Positions 8,768-17,580 of a stretch of DNA of 64,000 bases are shown piece by piece (position 1 is the first letter of the stretch; every line of letters starts with the position of its first letter). A program made the translations under genes and the position numbers. Below the pieces are notes generated by a model that was given only the letters and a program-made list of their open reading frames with translations, ran no database searches and was not told the origin of the DNA. This DNA is from ZC4RG30 sp046347045 (GTDB lineage: Bacteria > Pseudomonadota > Gammaproteobacteria > Steroidobacterales > Steroidobacteraceae): NCBI GenBank assembly GCA_046347045.1, contig JAXMGX010000010.1, positions 62,001-126,000 on the forward strand. Reading direction: 5' to 3'.

Positions 8768-9948
8768 GACGGCGGCGGAGCGCCGGCGGTGGCAGTGCCG
8801 GACATGCCACCGAGCTCGCGCACCAGCGATCCTTCACGCAGCTTCAACGTGCCTTCGATGACCACATGGTCGCCGGCGTGCAGGCCCTCGGTGATTTCGA
8901 CGAATCCCGGCTCGCGCCGGCCGAGCTTCACCTCGCGCTTGGCCACCTTGGGACCCTGCACCACATAGATGAACTGGCGCGCCTGTTCGGGCACCAGCGA
9001 CTGCTCGGGCACCATCAGCGCCATGCGCTGTTCCTTCGACAGGTCGACGGTGAGGAACATGCCGGGCTTCAGCGCACCATCGCGATTGGGCACCAGCGCG
9101 CGCACGGTAACGGCGCGCGAGCCCGGATCGACGCGGGAATCGACGCTGGTCACCTTGCCCGCGAAGCTGCGGCCCGGATAGGCGCTGCTGCGCGCAATGA
9201 TCGCCTGGCCCGGACGCAGCTCGCCCACGTTGAGCTCGGGCACCGCGAAATCGACCTTGATGGCGCTGGTGTCGTCGAGCGTGGTGATGACGGTGCCCGG
9301 ATTGATCAGCGTGCCCAGGCTGACGCGGCGCAGGCCCACGCGGCCGGTGAACGGCGCGCGGATGTAGGTATCGGCCAGCCGCGCCTTCGCGGCATCGACG
9401 CGCGCCTGGTTGGACTTCATCGTCGCCTCGAGCTGCTCGTACTGCGACTTGGACAGCGCCTGCGTGTTGAACAACTCGCGGCTGCGATTGAACTGGCTCT
9501 GGCTTTCGGCGAAGGCGGCATTGGCGGCGGCAAGGTCCGCCTCGGTCTGCGCGCGGTCGAGTTCAACCAGCACCTGACCGGCCTTCACGAACTCGCCATC
9601 GCTGAAGCGGATGGCGGTGACCAGGTTGGTGGACTTGGAAGTGACCGACACCGATTCGTTGGCATTGGCCGTGCCGATGGCTTCGATGCCCACGTTGATC
9701 TGCCGGTTCTGCGCCGTGGCGGTGAGCACGGGAATGGAGTCGCCACCGCCTGCGCCACCGGCGCCCGGAGGCCTGCCACCGGGGCGACCCTCGCCGCCCG
9801 CGGCGGGACGTCCCTGCTGCGCACCGCCGGGGATACCGGCGAATCCGCCGGGCGCGGGCTTGTGCTTGGATTCGTAGACAGCCCAGCCCGCGCAGACCAG
9901 CGCGAGCGCAATGCTTGCCGCAGTGACGATGGAACGGGTATCGGCCAT
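8764..9948 (-). CDS. RND efflux periplasmic adaptor (HlyD/MFP family)
   Basis: I choose the ATG at 9948 (MADTRSIVTAASIALALVC); the longer frame upstream adds unrelated Arg-rich sequence. The 394-residue product has an N-terminal membrane anchor (about residues 6-25), an unusual Gly/Pro-rich linker (about 30-75), and then the adaptor order: barrel-sandwich half, an alpha-hairpin (QTEADLAAANAAFAESQ to AKARLADTYIRAP), beta-barrel (GKVTSVDSRVDPGSR) and membrane-proximal domain. It links the downstream RND pump to an outer-membrane channel. AATAAT at 9958-9963 (this strand) lies 9 nt before the ATG with no clear Shine-Dalgarno sequence, so the mRNA leader may be nearly absent. The stop overlaps the permease start by 4 bp. 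Confidence 0.92.
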   Translation of the reverse strand: MADTRSIVTAASIALALVCAGWAVYESKHKPAPGGFAGIPGGAQQGRPAAGGEGRPGGRPPGAGGAGGGDSIPVLTATAQNRQINVGIEAIGTANANESVSVTSKSTNLVTAIRFSDGEFVKAGQVLVELDRAQTEADLAAANAAFAESQSQFNRSRELFNTQALSKSQYEQLEATMKSNQARVDAAKARLADTYIRAPFTGRVGLRRVSLGTLINPGTVITTLDDTSAIKVDFAVPELNVGELRPGQAIIARSSAYPGRSFAGKVTSVDSRVDPGSRAVTVRALVPNRDGALKPGMFLTVDLSKEQRMALMVPEQSLVPEQARQFIYVVQGPKVAKREVKLGRREPGFVEITEGLHAGDHVVIEGTLKLREGSLVRELGGMSGTATAGAPPPS

Positions 9949-10004
9949 ATCCCGCCGATTATTGCATCGGGGCTCCGCCGCAGGCATCAACAATTGATTC
10001 GGAA

Positions 10005-11123
10005 CTATCCGCCCTTTCCATTGTCGGCCGATCCACTTTCGGCAGGACCGAAGGCGCCGGGCAGGAGCAGTTCGTCCTGCCACCGCGGAGCGGCGCCCTC
10101 CCCGATCCACAGTACCGCACGCCCGCTGCGTGGCGAAATGCTCAGCCTTCGGCCTGGCGTCTCCGCCACCAGGATCGTGGTGCCCTGCACATCGATGAGG
10201 CCATAGCCCAGCCCGTAACCCGGATGCACTGGCGAAGCCAGTGTCATCTGCGCGACATATCCCTGTGGCAGCAGGCGCTGGGTGCCGATCACGCCATCGG
10301 AGGCCACCAGCAGGCCCAACCGCAACCAGTCCATCGGCGAGGCTGCAAGGCAGCAGTGCGCTGCGATGCTGCCGCGTCGATGATCGAGCAGCCCCACTGC
10401 CTCATGCGCCGCGATTCGACTCCACAGCAGCCGCTGCAGCGTCGATGCATAGCCATCACCTCCCAGCCTGCCGGCCACCAGAGACAGCAACTGCGCATTG
10501 GCCGGTGCCGGTTCGAAATGCGAACCTGGCGGCCAGGCCAGTGGCGTCCGCAAGGCGGCCCGATCGAAGTTGGGTCCGGACGAGAGCTGCGCGCGCCGGC
10601 TGAAGGGATTCAGCGGCGTGAACCGGCCCGCGGCGAGCCCGCTCATTTCCTGCAGGAGCTGCCGCGGCGTGATATCGCCGCGCAGGTCGGCGTGCAGTTC
10701 ATCGAGCAGGCCGCGCAGTGGCTGGTCGAGCACCGACCGCCCGGTGTGCTGCTGCAAGGCGCCGAACAACGGCGCAAGCAAGGCAATGGACAGACCGCGG
10801 CCATCGACTAGCGCCTGCACATCCACTGCGGGTGCGCTCCACCCGGCAACCCACCCTTTGGCATCGCCGACCAGAAGCAGTTGCGTTGCGCTTTCACCGG
10901 CACGCGGCGCAAGACGTGCATCGACGGTCAGCTGCAGCGGCCACGGCGATGCGGATGGCGGCAGCACGAAGGTGGGACCGGCGAGCTGCGCCGGCCATCC
11001 ACCGGCCGCCGTCTGCCATTGCCAGGCGCGATGCCAGAAGGGCCAATGGGCCGCGATTGCGCCAATCCCCAGCGAGACGAGCACCAGTGCAATGACCGTC
11101 GCCGTGACAAGCATCCGCTGCAT
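10005..11123 (-). CDS. Membrane-anchored serine beta-lactamase-like protein, probably inactive
   Basis: A 372-residue protein with an N-terminal hydrophobic segment (about 5-25) that is a signal anchor or signal peptide, so the body is periplasmic. The order of blocks resembles serine beta-lactamase/penicillin-binding-like hydrolases: a DITPRQLLQEMSGL block (family: ITxRHLLxxxSGL), GSHFEPAPANAQLLSLVAGRL (family: PGxxFxYxNxxxxLLG), and a late GYGLGYGLIDV strand. The expected Ser-x-x-Lys nucleophile region reads GLSIALLAPL, so Lys is replaced. I therefore call it a likely non-catalytic relative; class and ligand are unknown. It diverges from glgA with only 28 bp between start codons, and its ATG sits 6 nt after a TATCAT hexamer. 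Confidence 0.6.
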   Translation of the reverse strand: MQRMLVTATVIALVLVSLGIGAIAAHWPFWHRAWQWQTAAGGWPAQLAGPTFVLPPSASPWPLQLTVDARLAPRAGESATQLLLVGDAKGWVAGWSAPAVDVQALVDGRGLSIALLAPLFGALQQHTGRSVLDQPLRGLLDELHADLRGDITPRQLLQEMSGLAAGRFTPLNPFSRRAQLSSGPNFDRAALRTPLAWPPGSHFEPAPANAQLLSLVAGRLGGDGYASTLQRLLWSRIAAHEAVGLLDHRRGSIAAHCCLAASPMDWLRLGLLVASDGVIGTQRLLPQGYVAQMTLASPVHPGYGLGYGLIDVQGTTILVAETPGRRLSISPRSGRAVLWIGEGAAPRWQDELLLPGAFGPAESGSADNGKGG

Positions 11124-11129
11124 CGCGCC

Positions 11130-11135
11130 ATGATA
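11130..11135 (-). promoter_or_regulatory. -10-like TATCAT, 6 nt before the ATG at 11123
   Basis: TATCAT on the minus strand is followed by GGCGCG and then the ATG. There is no Shine-Dalgarno sequence. The spacing predicts transcription starting at or beside the start codon (a leaderless mRNA). A matching -35 is not obvious. Confidence 0.45.
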
Positions 11136-11139
11136 CCGC

Positions 11140-11145
11140 TACACT
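11140..11145 (+). promoter_or_regulatory. -10-like TACACT, 6 nt before the glgA ATG
   Basis: TACACT is followed by TGATTC and the ATG of glgA; no Shine-Dalgarno sequence is present. glgP carries the same hexamer at nearly the same distance (22353-22358). The two divergent -10 sites here lie only 4 bp apart, so the polymerases may compete. Confidence 0.45.
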
Positions 11146-11151
11146 TGATTC

Positions 11152-12621
11152 ATGCCGCTGCGCGTGTGTTTCATCGCCTCCGAAGTCGCCCCCCTGGCCA
11201 AGACCGGAGGCCTTGCGGACGTGGCGGGCGCGCTCACCAAGTACCTGCATGCCGCCGGCCACGATGTGCGGGTGTTCATGCCGCTGTACCGGCAGATCGA
11301 CCGGCGCTCGCTGCACCTGTATCCGGTGGGATTCCTGCGCGACGTGCCGCTGCAGCTGGGCGCGCACTCGCTGCGCTTCGACGTGCTCACCACGCGACTG
11401 CCGGGAAGCGAGGCGATGATCTACCTCATCGACGCGCCGGCGCTGTTCGACCGGGACACGATCTACAGCAATGCCCGGGACGAGCACCTGCGCTTCCTGC
11501 TGCTGACGCATGCGGCGCTGGTGAGCTGCCAGCACATGGGCTTTGCGCCGCAGGTACTCCACTGCAATGACTGGCACACGGGCATGGGACCGCTGCTGCT
11601 GCGCACGGTGTATGCCTGGGACAAGCTGTTCCAGCACACGCGCAGCCTGATGTCCATCCACAACATCGCCTACCAGGGCGTGTTCGATGCGTCACTGAGC
11701 GAGGACACGGGCCTTGGCGATGCGGCGCATCTGCTGGATGCGGGCGAGCTGGCCGCGGGCCGCATCAATCCGCTGCGCGAGGGCATCGCGCATGCGGATC
11801 ACGTGAGCACGGTGAGTCCCACGTATGCGAAGGAAATCCAGACCGCGGCCTATGGCTATGGACTGCAGGACCTGCTGGCGCGCCGCGCGGGCGCGCTGAC
11901 CGGAATCCTCAATGGCGTGGACTACGAGGAATGGGATCCGCGCAACGACCGCTTCCTGCCGCTGCACTACAACGCCAGCCAGCTCGGCACCAAGGACGAG
12001 CTGAAGCAGGACTTCCTGCAGCGCATGGAGCTCGCCACGGGCGCCCGCAGCCGGCAGCCGCTGCTGGGCATGGTGAGCCGGCTGGCCGCTCAGAAGGGCT
12101 TCGACCTGGTGATGCAGGCGCTGCCCGACCTGCTGCGGCGGCACGAGTTCTGCTGCGCCATCCTCGGCAGTGGCGAGGCGCGCTTCGAGCAGTTCTTCCG
12201 CGAGCTGGCGCACACGCATCCCACGCGCGTGCACTTTCGTGCCGGCTACAGCGAGGAGCATGCGCACTGGATCGAGGCCGCCAGCGACATGTTCCTGATG
12301 CCCTCGCAGTACGAGCCCTGTGGCCTCAACCAGATGTACAGCCTGCGCTACGGCACGGTGCCCATCGTGCGTCGCACGGGCGGGCTTGCCGACTCGGTGC
12401 AGCACTTCGATCCGCTGACCCGCCGCGGCACCGGCGTGGTGTTCAACGATTACGACGTGGGCGGCGTGACCTGGGGCGTGGAGACGGCGCTGGCGTGGTA
12501 TTCACAGAAGACGCTGTGGCGGCGCCTGGTGCAGAACGCGATGGCGCAGGATTATTCCTGGCAGACGCAGGTGGATGCCTACGTGGCGCTGTACGAGCGC
12601 ATGATCTCTAGCGCAGGTTGA
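11152..12621 (+). CDS. glgA: Glycogen synthase (ADP-glucose transferring)
   Basis: A 489-residue GT5 glycosyltransferase. The N-terminus MPLRVCFIASEVAPLAKTGGL holds the KTGGL ADP-glucose binding loop (residues 17-21). The HNIAYQG block near 167, the hinge motif NGVDYEEWDP near 260, and the C-terminal PSQYEPCGLNQMYSLRYGT block with the family's conserved Glu are all present. It extends alpha-1,4-glucan from ADP-glucose, supplied by the GlgC encoded 4 kb further on. The gene is the only plus-strand member at this end of the glycogen island; its 3' end overlaps the convergent lipoprotein gene by 14 bp. No ribosome-binding site is visible, and the TACACT hexamer 6 nt upstream suggests leaderless initiation. 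Confidence 0.95.
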   Translation: MPLRVCFIASEVAPLAKTGGLADVAGALTKYLHAAGHDVRVFMPLYRQIDRRSLHLYPVGFLRDVPLQLGAHSLRFDVLTTRLPGSEAMIYLIDAPALFDRDTIYSNARDEHLRFLLLTHAALVSCQHMGFAPQVLHCNDWHTGMGPLLLRTVYAWDKLFQHTRSLMSIHNIAYQGVFDASLSEDTGLGDAAHLLDAGELAAGRINPLREGIAHADHVSTVSPTYAKEIQTAAYGYGLQDLLARRAGALTGILNGVDYEEWDPRNDRFLPLHYNASQLGTKDELKQDFLQRMELATGARSRQPLLGMVSRLAAQKGFDLVMQALPDLLRRHEFCCAILGSGEARFEQFFRELAHTHPTRVHFRAGYSEEHAHWIEAASDMFLMPSQYEPCGLNQMYSLRYGTVPIVRRTGGLADSVQHFDPLTRRGTGVVFNDYDVGGVTWGVETALAWYSQKTLWRRLVQNAMAQDYSWQTQVDAYVALYERMISSAG

Positions 12622-13069
12622 CGACGCCCTTCTCGTCGAAGGGCAGCGAGCGCAGCATTCCCGACGACAGCGCCACCTTGCCGGTGAGCCGGTAGTCCAC
12701 CGACTGCAGCTTGCGACCGCCGGCCAGTATCTTCAGCAATGCGCCGGCGGCATTCGCGGTGACGTCGACGTCGAACTCGGCGGTGCCCAGCGCGGGCACG
12801 ATGAAATTGCGCTCCGACTCGCCGTGCGCGAACGCCTCGCCGGCCACGGCCAGCGCATAGGTGATGCCGGCCACGGGCAGTTCACGGTCGTTGGGGTTCT
12901 GCACGCGCATGCGCACCTTGAGCTGCTGTTGCAGCAGATCGCCCTTCAGCAACTGCACATCGACCACGTGCAGCGTGGGCTTCTCGAGGTGCGAATAGGC
13001 ACAGCCGGCCAGCGGCAGGCCCATCGCCACTGCCAGCAGCAGGGCCGCGGCCAGGCGCAGTGCTTTCAT
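12608..13069 (-). CDS. LEA type 2 (WHy domain) lipoprotein
   Basis: A 153-residue protein whose N-terminus ends in the lipobox LAGC (Cys at about residue 23), so it should be lipidated and held at the periplasmic face of a membrane. The rest is a late-embryogenesis-abundant type 2 fold: KVRMRVQNPNDRELPVAGITY is the typical strand pair with the NPN motif, followed by VPALGTAEFDVDVTAN. Such proteins are linked to desiccation or stress tolerance, but their role in bacteria is not well defined. It lies directly downstream of malQ (3 bp between stop and ATG) with GGAG 7 nt before its ATG, so it is probably cotranscribed with the glycogen genes. Confidence 0.82.
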   Translation of the reverse strand: MKALRLAAALLLAVAMGLPLAGCAYSHLEKPTLHVVDVQLLKGDLLQQQLKVRMRVQNPNDRELPVAGITYALAVAGEAFAHGESERNFIVPALGTAEFDVDVTANAAGALLKILAGGRKLQSVDYRLTGKVALSSGMLRSLPFDEKGVVNLR

Positions 13070-13072
13070 GGA

Positions 13073-14500
13073 TCAGCTCCGGTCGTAAAGCTGGTTGAAG
13101 TCGCGGTATCGCCCGGCGAGTTCCGGCGTCAGCGTCTGCAGCGGCAGGCGCCAGCCCCAGTTCCCGGTGGTGGTACCCGGCCTATTGAGGCGCGCCTCGC
13201 TGCCCAGTTGCAAGATGTCCTGCATCGGCAACACCGCCAGCACGCCCACCGAGGCCAGCGCGGCGCGTTGCATGGCGTCATGCACCTCGTGATCGGCTCG
13301 GCCCAGGTAGCGGCGAACGTGATCGCGCGCGCGCGCATCCAGCGATGCATACCAGCCCACGGTGGTGTCGTTGTCATGCGTGCCGGTGTAGACCACGCTG
13401 TCGGCCGAGTGGGCATGCGGCAGGTGCAGGTTGGCCGGATCGCCGTCGAAGCCGAACTGCAGCACGCGCATGCCCGGCATCGAGAAGCGCCTGCGCAGTG
13501 CATCCACCGCCGGCGTGATCACGCCGAGGTCCTCGGCCACCAGCTCGAGACGGGGCAACACTTGCCGCGCGCGCTCCAGCATGTCGGCGCCCGCGGCGGG
13601 GCGCCAGGTTCCGCTGCGCGCCGATGTGGCAGCGGCGGGCACCGACCAGTATGCCTCCAGCGCGCGGAAGTGATCGATGCGCAGCAGGTCGAAGCGATCG
13701 GCCTGCTGCGCCAGGCGCTGCATCCAGAACGCGAAGCCATCGCGGCGCTGCGCGTCCCAGTCGTACAGCGGATTGCCCCAGAGCTGGCCGTCTTCGGAGA
13801 AGTAGTCGGGCGGCACGCCGGCCACGGCGATGGCCCTGCCGCTGGCGTCGAGCTGGAACATGCCCGGCGATGACCAGGTCGCCACGGAGTCCGGTGCCAC
13901 GTAGATGGGCAGGTCACCGAATATCTTCACGCCGCGCGCGGCGGCATGGCGGCGCAGCGCGCGCCATTGGTCGTCGAAGCGCCACTGCGCATGCGCCAGA
14001 CGCGAGATGTGCCCGGACAGGCGCGCACGTGCGGCGCGCAGCGCGGCCGGATCGCGACGCCGCAGCGGCTCCGGCCATTCCCACCAGGGCGCGCCATCCT
14101 GCTCGACGCTCAGTGCTTCGAACAGCGTGAAATCGTCCAGCCAGGCGCTGCTGTCGGCACGGAACTGCTCGAAGTCCGCTTCGCTGCCGGGATCGTCCGC
14201 GGTGGCGTCGGCCAGATCGCTGCTGCCGGCACGATCCGCGCGCGCCCAGTACGGTGAGCCACTGGCATCGGTGGGCACCAGCGGCAGCAGCTGCCACACG
14301 GTGAATCCCGCATCGGCCAGCCAGTCGATGAAGCGATGCGCGCGATCGCCGAAGGCGCCATGATGATCGTGGCGCAGCGCGGATGCGGGCAGCAGCACAC
14401 CGCTGCGTCGTCGCGCCAGCACCTTGTCGCGGGCACCCGCACTCACGGATTCAGCCGCGTGCACCGTTGCATCCCCGTTCACCGCTTCACCTGCGCTCAC
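13073..14500 (-). CDS. malQ: 4-alpha-glucanotransferase (amylomaltase, GH77)
   Basis: A 475-residue GH77 enzyme that moves alpha-1,4-glucan segments between malto-oligosaccharides. Family motifs are in order: LLPLVPTDASGSPYW near 71, GVPPDYFSEDGQLWGNPLYDW near 228-248, LLRIDHFRALEAYW with the nucleophile Asp276, VAEDLG with the acid/base Glu323, and GTHDNDTT with Asp376. The first 35 residues are a variable tail; a later start is possible but none is clearly better, because the ATG at 14500 overlaps the stop of the GH57 gene (ATGA). It acts with GlgP on glycogen breakdown products. Confidence 0.95.
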   Translation of the reverse strand: MSAGEAVNGDATVHAAESVSAGARDKVLARRRSGVLLPASALRHDHHGAFGDRAHRFIDWLADAGFTVWQLLPLVPTDASGSPYWARADRAGSSDLADATADDPGSEADFEQFRADSSAWLDDFTLFEALSVEQDGAPWWEWPEPLRRRDPAALRAARARLSGHISRLAHAQWRFDDQWRALRRHAAARGVKIFGDLPIYVAPDSVATWSSPGMFQLDASGRAIAVAGVPPDYFSEDGQLWGNPLYDWDAQRRDGFAFWMQRLAQQADRFDLLRIDHFRALEAYWSVPAAATSARSGTWRPAAGADMLERARQVLPRLELVAEDLGVITPAVDALRRRFSMPGMRVLQFGFDGDPANLHLPHAHSADSVVYTGTHDNDTTVGWYASLDARARDHVRRYLGRADHEVHDAMQRAALASVGVLAVLPMQDILQLGSEARLNRPGTTTGNWGWRLPLQTLTPELAGRYRDFNQLYDRS

Positions 14501-16227
14501 GAGCGACGCATCACGCCACCGGCTTCCGGCGCGCCGCGACCAATGCTGATGCGCTGTTCGAGCGCGGCCGGCGGCTGCAGGTCGAGCGAGCGGTAGAGGC
14601 TGGCGAGCTGGTGGCGGAACAGCTCATCGAAGTCGCGCACGGCGCCCGCGGGATTGTAGTCGCCGAACCACCAGAACCAGTCCGAGGCCTCGCAGGCCGC
14701 AAGCTGCAGTTCGGCGCGCGCGCGCGCCTCCGGCGAGAGCCGACCACTTGCCACTTCGGCATCGAAGGCGCGCTTGGCCTCGCAGAGCAGATCCCAGCCG
14801 GCGTTCTTGTCGGGATCGCCCATCCACGTGGACAGCGTGCCATACACCCAGCTTCCGGCGCGCACCTGCGGCAGCGGCGCTGGCGCGATGCCGGCCGCGC
14901 GATGTTCATCGACGATTTCGGACAGCGTGACCAGGCGAAGGTCGGGATGCGTTGCCAGCGCCGTGTACATGGCACGCAGGAAATACCAGCCATTGAAGGG
15001 GTAGTACTCCCAGGCGTTCTCGCCATCGAGGGCCACCAGCAGCACCCGGCCCGGTTCGCCTTCGGTGCGCGCGGCCAGGGCGGCCAGCTCCTGCGTGAAG
15101 TTGGCGGCGGCATCGTCGCCATGCCAGCGCGAGTACGTGAAGCCGATCAGGTCGGAGATGCCGTCGTGGCGGAAATAGCATTCCAGATTGCCACCGGGCC
15201 GCGCCCCGCCCTGCACCGCGAAACCACGGTTCAGCAGGCGCTCCGCGGCCGCATGCTCCGCGGGCAGTTCGATGCCGGACTTTTCCAGCGAGGGCTTCAG
15301 CACGCTGACGCTGGTGGCCAGCCAGTCGAAGCCGGCCGACTCGATGGCAGCGACGGCCTCGTTGCTGATGGCGCCCTCGGAGGGCCAGCAGCCGCGGGGC
15401 GCGAAGCCGAACACGCGCTCGAACTCGCTGCGGGCATGGTGCAGGTGCCAGCTCACGCGCTCGGCGCCGCCCGGATACGCGGCGTGATGCGGCCGCGGCG
15501 CATGCGGTTCGCCCTGCAGCGCGGCGCCGAAGTCGAACAGCAGTGGCAGGATGGGATGGCTGTACGGCGACACCGCGAGCTCGCAGCGCCCCTGCTCCGC
15601 CAGTCTGCGAAAGCGCGGCAGCACGCCGGCCAGCAGTTCGCCGATGAGCGTGAGCAGCACGCGGCGCTCGGCGGTGTCGAAGCCGCGCGCCTTGGCCACC
15701 AGCGCCACGATGCGCGCATCCTCGCGGCGCACGGCCTCGCCCATCCAGGCCAGGTGGTACCACACCGACAGGTCGTGCAGATACTGATCCGACGCGTAGC
15801 CGATGCGTTCGAGGGAATCGAAGGACTGCGCCAGTTCCACCAGCTCCGCGAAGGGCGCGTGGCGACTGACGAGGTTCTCGCGGTCGGCGCGCAGGCAGGC
15901 GCGCAGCAGCGCAAGGCGCGGCGCGGCGGCCTGCGGCAGCGGCCGCGCATCGAGCGTGGCGAGCAGCGCGTCCGGCAGGGCGTCGCCCCTGGCAAGGCAG
16001 TTGCGCACCGCGGCCGTCAGGTCTTCGATCTGGCCGATGAGCACCGGCGTGAAATTGACCACTGCCTTCGCGCCCGGCACCTCTTCGAGGTGCGCGGCCA
16101 TGTCGGTGTAGTCCTTGATGGCGTGCAGGTAGGTCCAGGGCAGCACGTAGCGCCCCGACAGTGCGTCGCGGTACGGCGGCTGATGCATGTGCCAGAGCAG
16201 GACGACTGGCAGTCGCGGATCGGTCAT
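14497..16227 (-). CDS. GH57 alpha-glucan hydrolase or branching enzyme
   Basis: A 576-residue family GH57 protein. The five-region signature is visible: HMHQP at 13-17, GCWPSEG with the probable nucleophile Glu284, and ALDGENAW with Asp401 as probable acid/base. GH57 contains alpha-amylases, 4-alpha-glucanotransferases and 1,4-alpha-glucan branching enzymes, and I cannot decide between them from the sequence alone. The N-terminus LPVVLLWHMHQPPYRD is most like amylase/glucanotransferase-type members known from glycogen clusters. A classic GH13 GlgB is encoded nearby, so a second branching activity would be redundant. The gene starts 8 bp after the glgC stop and overlaps malQ by 4 bp. Confidence 0.88.
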   Translation of the reverse strand: MTDPRLPVVLLWHMHQPPYRDALSGRYVLPWTYLHAIKDYTDMAAHLEEVPGAKAVVNFTPVLIGQIEDLTAAVRNCLARGDALPDALLATLDARPLPQAAAPRLALLRACLRADRENLVSRHAPFAELVELAQSFDSLERIGYASDQYLHDLSVWYHLAWMGEAVRREDARIVALVAKARGFDTAERRVLLTLIGELLAGVLPRFRRLAEQGRCELAVSPYSHPILPLLFDFGAALQGEPHAPRPHHAAYPGGAERVSWHLHHARSEFERVFGFAPRGCWPSEGAISNEAVAAIESAGFDWLATSVSVLKPSLEKSGIELPAEHAAAERLLNRGFAVQGGARPGGNLECYFRHDGISDLIGFTYSRWHGDDAAANFTQELAALAARTEGEPGRVLLVALDGENAWEYYPFNGWYFLRAMYTALATHPDLRLVTLSEIVDEHRAAGIAPAPLPQVRAGSWVYGTLSTWMGDPDKNAGWDLLCEAKRAFDAEVASGRLSPEARARAELQLAACEASDWFWWFGDYNPAGAVRDFDELFRHQLASLYRSLDLQPPAALEQRISIGRGAPEAGGVMRRS

Positions 16228-16235
16228 CCCGGGCG

Positions 16236-17516
16236 TCAGGCGGTTCGCGAAACCGTAGCCGTCAGCAGCGATTCAGGCGTGACCAGCACCACCCCGCGCG
16301 GCGTGACATCGAAGCGCTCGCGATCGCGCGCCAGGTCCACACCGATGTGCGTGCCGTCGGGGATGTCGCAGTGCTCGTCGATGATGGCGTTGCGGATGAC
16401 GCAGTTCTTGCCTATGTGCACGCCGGGCATGATCACCGAGCGCTCGACCTGCGAGCGCTCGTCGACGCGCACGGCCGAGAACAGCAGCGAGCTGCGGATC
16501 ACGGCGCCGGAGATGATGCAGCCGCCGGCCACCAGCGAATTGACCGCCATGCCGACGCGGCCGTCGTCGTCGAGCACGAACTTCGCCGGCGGCTGCTGCA
16601 CCTGGTAGGTCCAGATGGGCCATTCCTCGTCGTAGACGTTCAGTTCCGGCGAGACATGCACCAGCTCGAGGTTGGCTTCGTAGAAGGCATCCACCGTGCC
16701 CACGTCGCGCCAGTAGTTCTGCGCCCGCGTGCGCACGTTGCGGAAGGGATAGGCGAAGACCTGCAGCTTCTCGATGGCTTTCGGGATGATGTTCTTGCCG
16801 AAATCGTGCGCGGAGGTTTCATCCGCCGCGTCTTCGATGAGGAGTTGCTCGATCAGCGAGGCGTTGAACACGTAGATGCCCATCGAGGCCAGCGACACAT
16901 TGCCGTTGCCGGGCATGGGCTCGGGATTCGGGGGCTTTTCGGTGAATCGGGTGACGCGATTCCACTCGGTGACCGAGAGCACGCCGAACTCGCGCGCGTC
17001 GGGCACCGGCACTTCGACCACACCCACGGTGATGTCGGCGCCCTTCTCCACGTGGTAGGCGATCATCGGGCCGTAGTCCATCTTGTAGATGTGATCGCCG
17101 GCCAGCACCAGCACATGCTGCGGATGGTGCTGCCGCACGTAGTCGAGGTTCTGGTACACGCAATCGGCGGTGCCGCGGTACCAGTGCTTGCCCACCTGCT
17201 GCTGCGCCGGGATCACGTCGATGAACTCGCCGAATTCGCCGCGCAGGTAACTCCAGCCGCGCTGCACGTGCTGGATCAGCGACTGGCCCTTGTACTGCGT
17301 CAGCAGGCAGATCTTGCGGATGCCGGAATTCACGCAGTTCGACAGCACGAAGTCGACGATGCGGAACTTGCCGCCGAAGGGCGTGGCGGGCTTGCAGCGA
17401 TGCTCGGTGAGGCCGCGCAGGCGTTCGCCGCGGCCTCCCGCCATGATCATTGCCAGAGTACCGCCGGTGAGGCGGCTCACATATCGCCCCGATGAGCTGC
17501 GCGACAGTCGAACCAT
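16236..17516 (-). CDS. glgC: Glucose-1-phosphate adenylyltransferase
   Basis: I take the ATG at 17516, giving 426 residues that start MVRLSRSSSGRYVSRLTGG and lead directly into MIMAGGRGERL, the nucleotide-binding loop. Other marks are the TEHRCKPATPFGG block, the GTADC motif near residue 120, and a C-terminal left-handed beta-helix of hexapeptide repeats (VAGGCIISGAVIRSS and following). The enzyme makes ADP-glucose from ATP and glucose-1-phosphate, the committed and usually allosteric step of glycogen synthesis. It heads the minus-strand run glgC–GH57–malQ–LEA lipoprotein. TAAATA lies 7 nt before the ATG and no Shine-Dalgarno sequence is present, so initiation may be leaderless. Confidence 0.94.
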   Translation of the reverse strand: MVRLSRSSSGRYVSRLTGGTLAMIMAGGRGERLRGLTEHRCKPATPFGGKFRIVDFVLSNCVNSGIRKICLLTQYKGQSLIQHVQRGWSYLRGEFGEFIDVIPAQQQVGKHWYRGTADCVYQNLDYVRQHHPQHVLVLAGDHIYKMDYGPMIAYHVEKGADITVGVVEVPVPDAREFGVLSVTEWNRVTRFTEKPPNPEPMPGNGNVSLASMGIYVFNASLIEQLLIEDAADETSAHDFGKNIIPKAIEKLQVFAYPFRNVRTRAQNYWRDVGTVDAFYEANLELVHVSPELNVYDEEWPIWTYQVQQPPAKFVLDDDGRVGMAVNSLVAGGCIISGAVIRSSLLFSAVRVDERSQVERSVIMPGVHIGKNCVIRNAIIDEHCDIPDGTHIGVDLARDRERFDVTPRGVVLVTPESLLTATVSRTA

Positions 17517-17521
17517 GCAGC

Positions 17522-17529
17522 TATATTTA
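17522..17529. promoter_or_regulatory. Overlapping divergent -10 hexamers of glgC and glgB
   Basis: On the plus strand TATATT (17522-17527) is a good -10 for glgB. On the minus strand TAAATA (complement of 17524-17529) lies 7 nt before the glgC ATG. The two hexamers share four base pairs, so the two promoters could hardly be open at the same time. No strong -35 element is visible for either one. Confidence 0.45.
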
Positions 17530-17580
17530 CCACAATGGCCCCCGCGCCACGCTGACAAGCCGCACGCAAAAGGAAGACCC

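Noticed and set aside
7211..8968. Long open frame antisense to the RND pump
   Set aside because: His/Arg/Ala-rich composition and no recognisable motif; it is the mirror of a GC-biased real gene. The same holds for very long frames opposite the TonB receptors (26193-29237 and 34660-38052).
17290..17514. Upstream extension of glgB
   Set aside because: It runs antisense through the start of glgC and has no similarity to GlgB N-termini.
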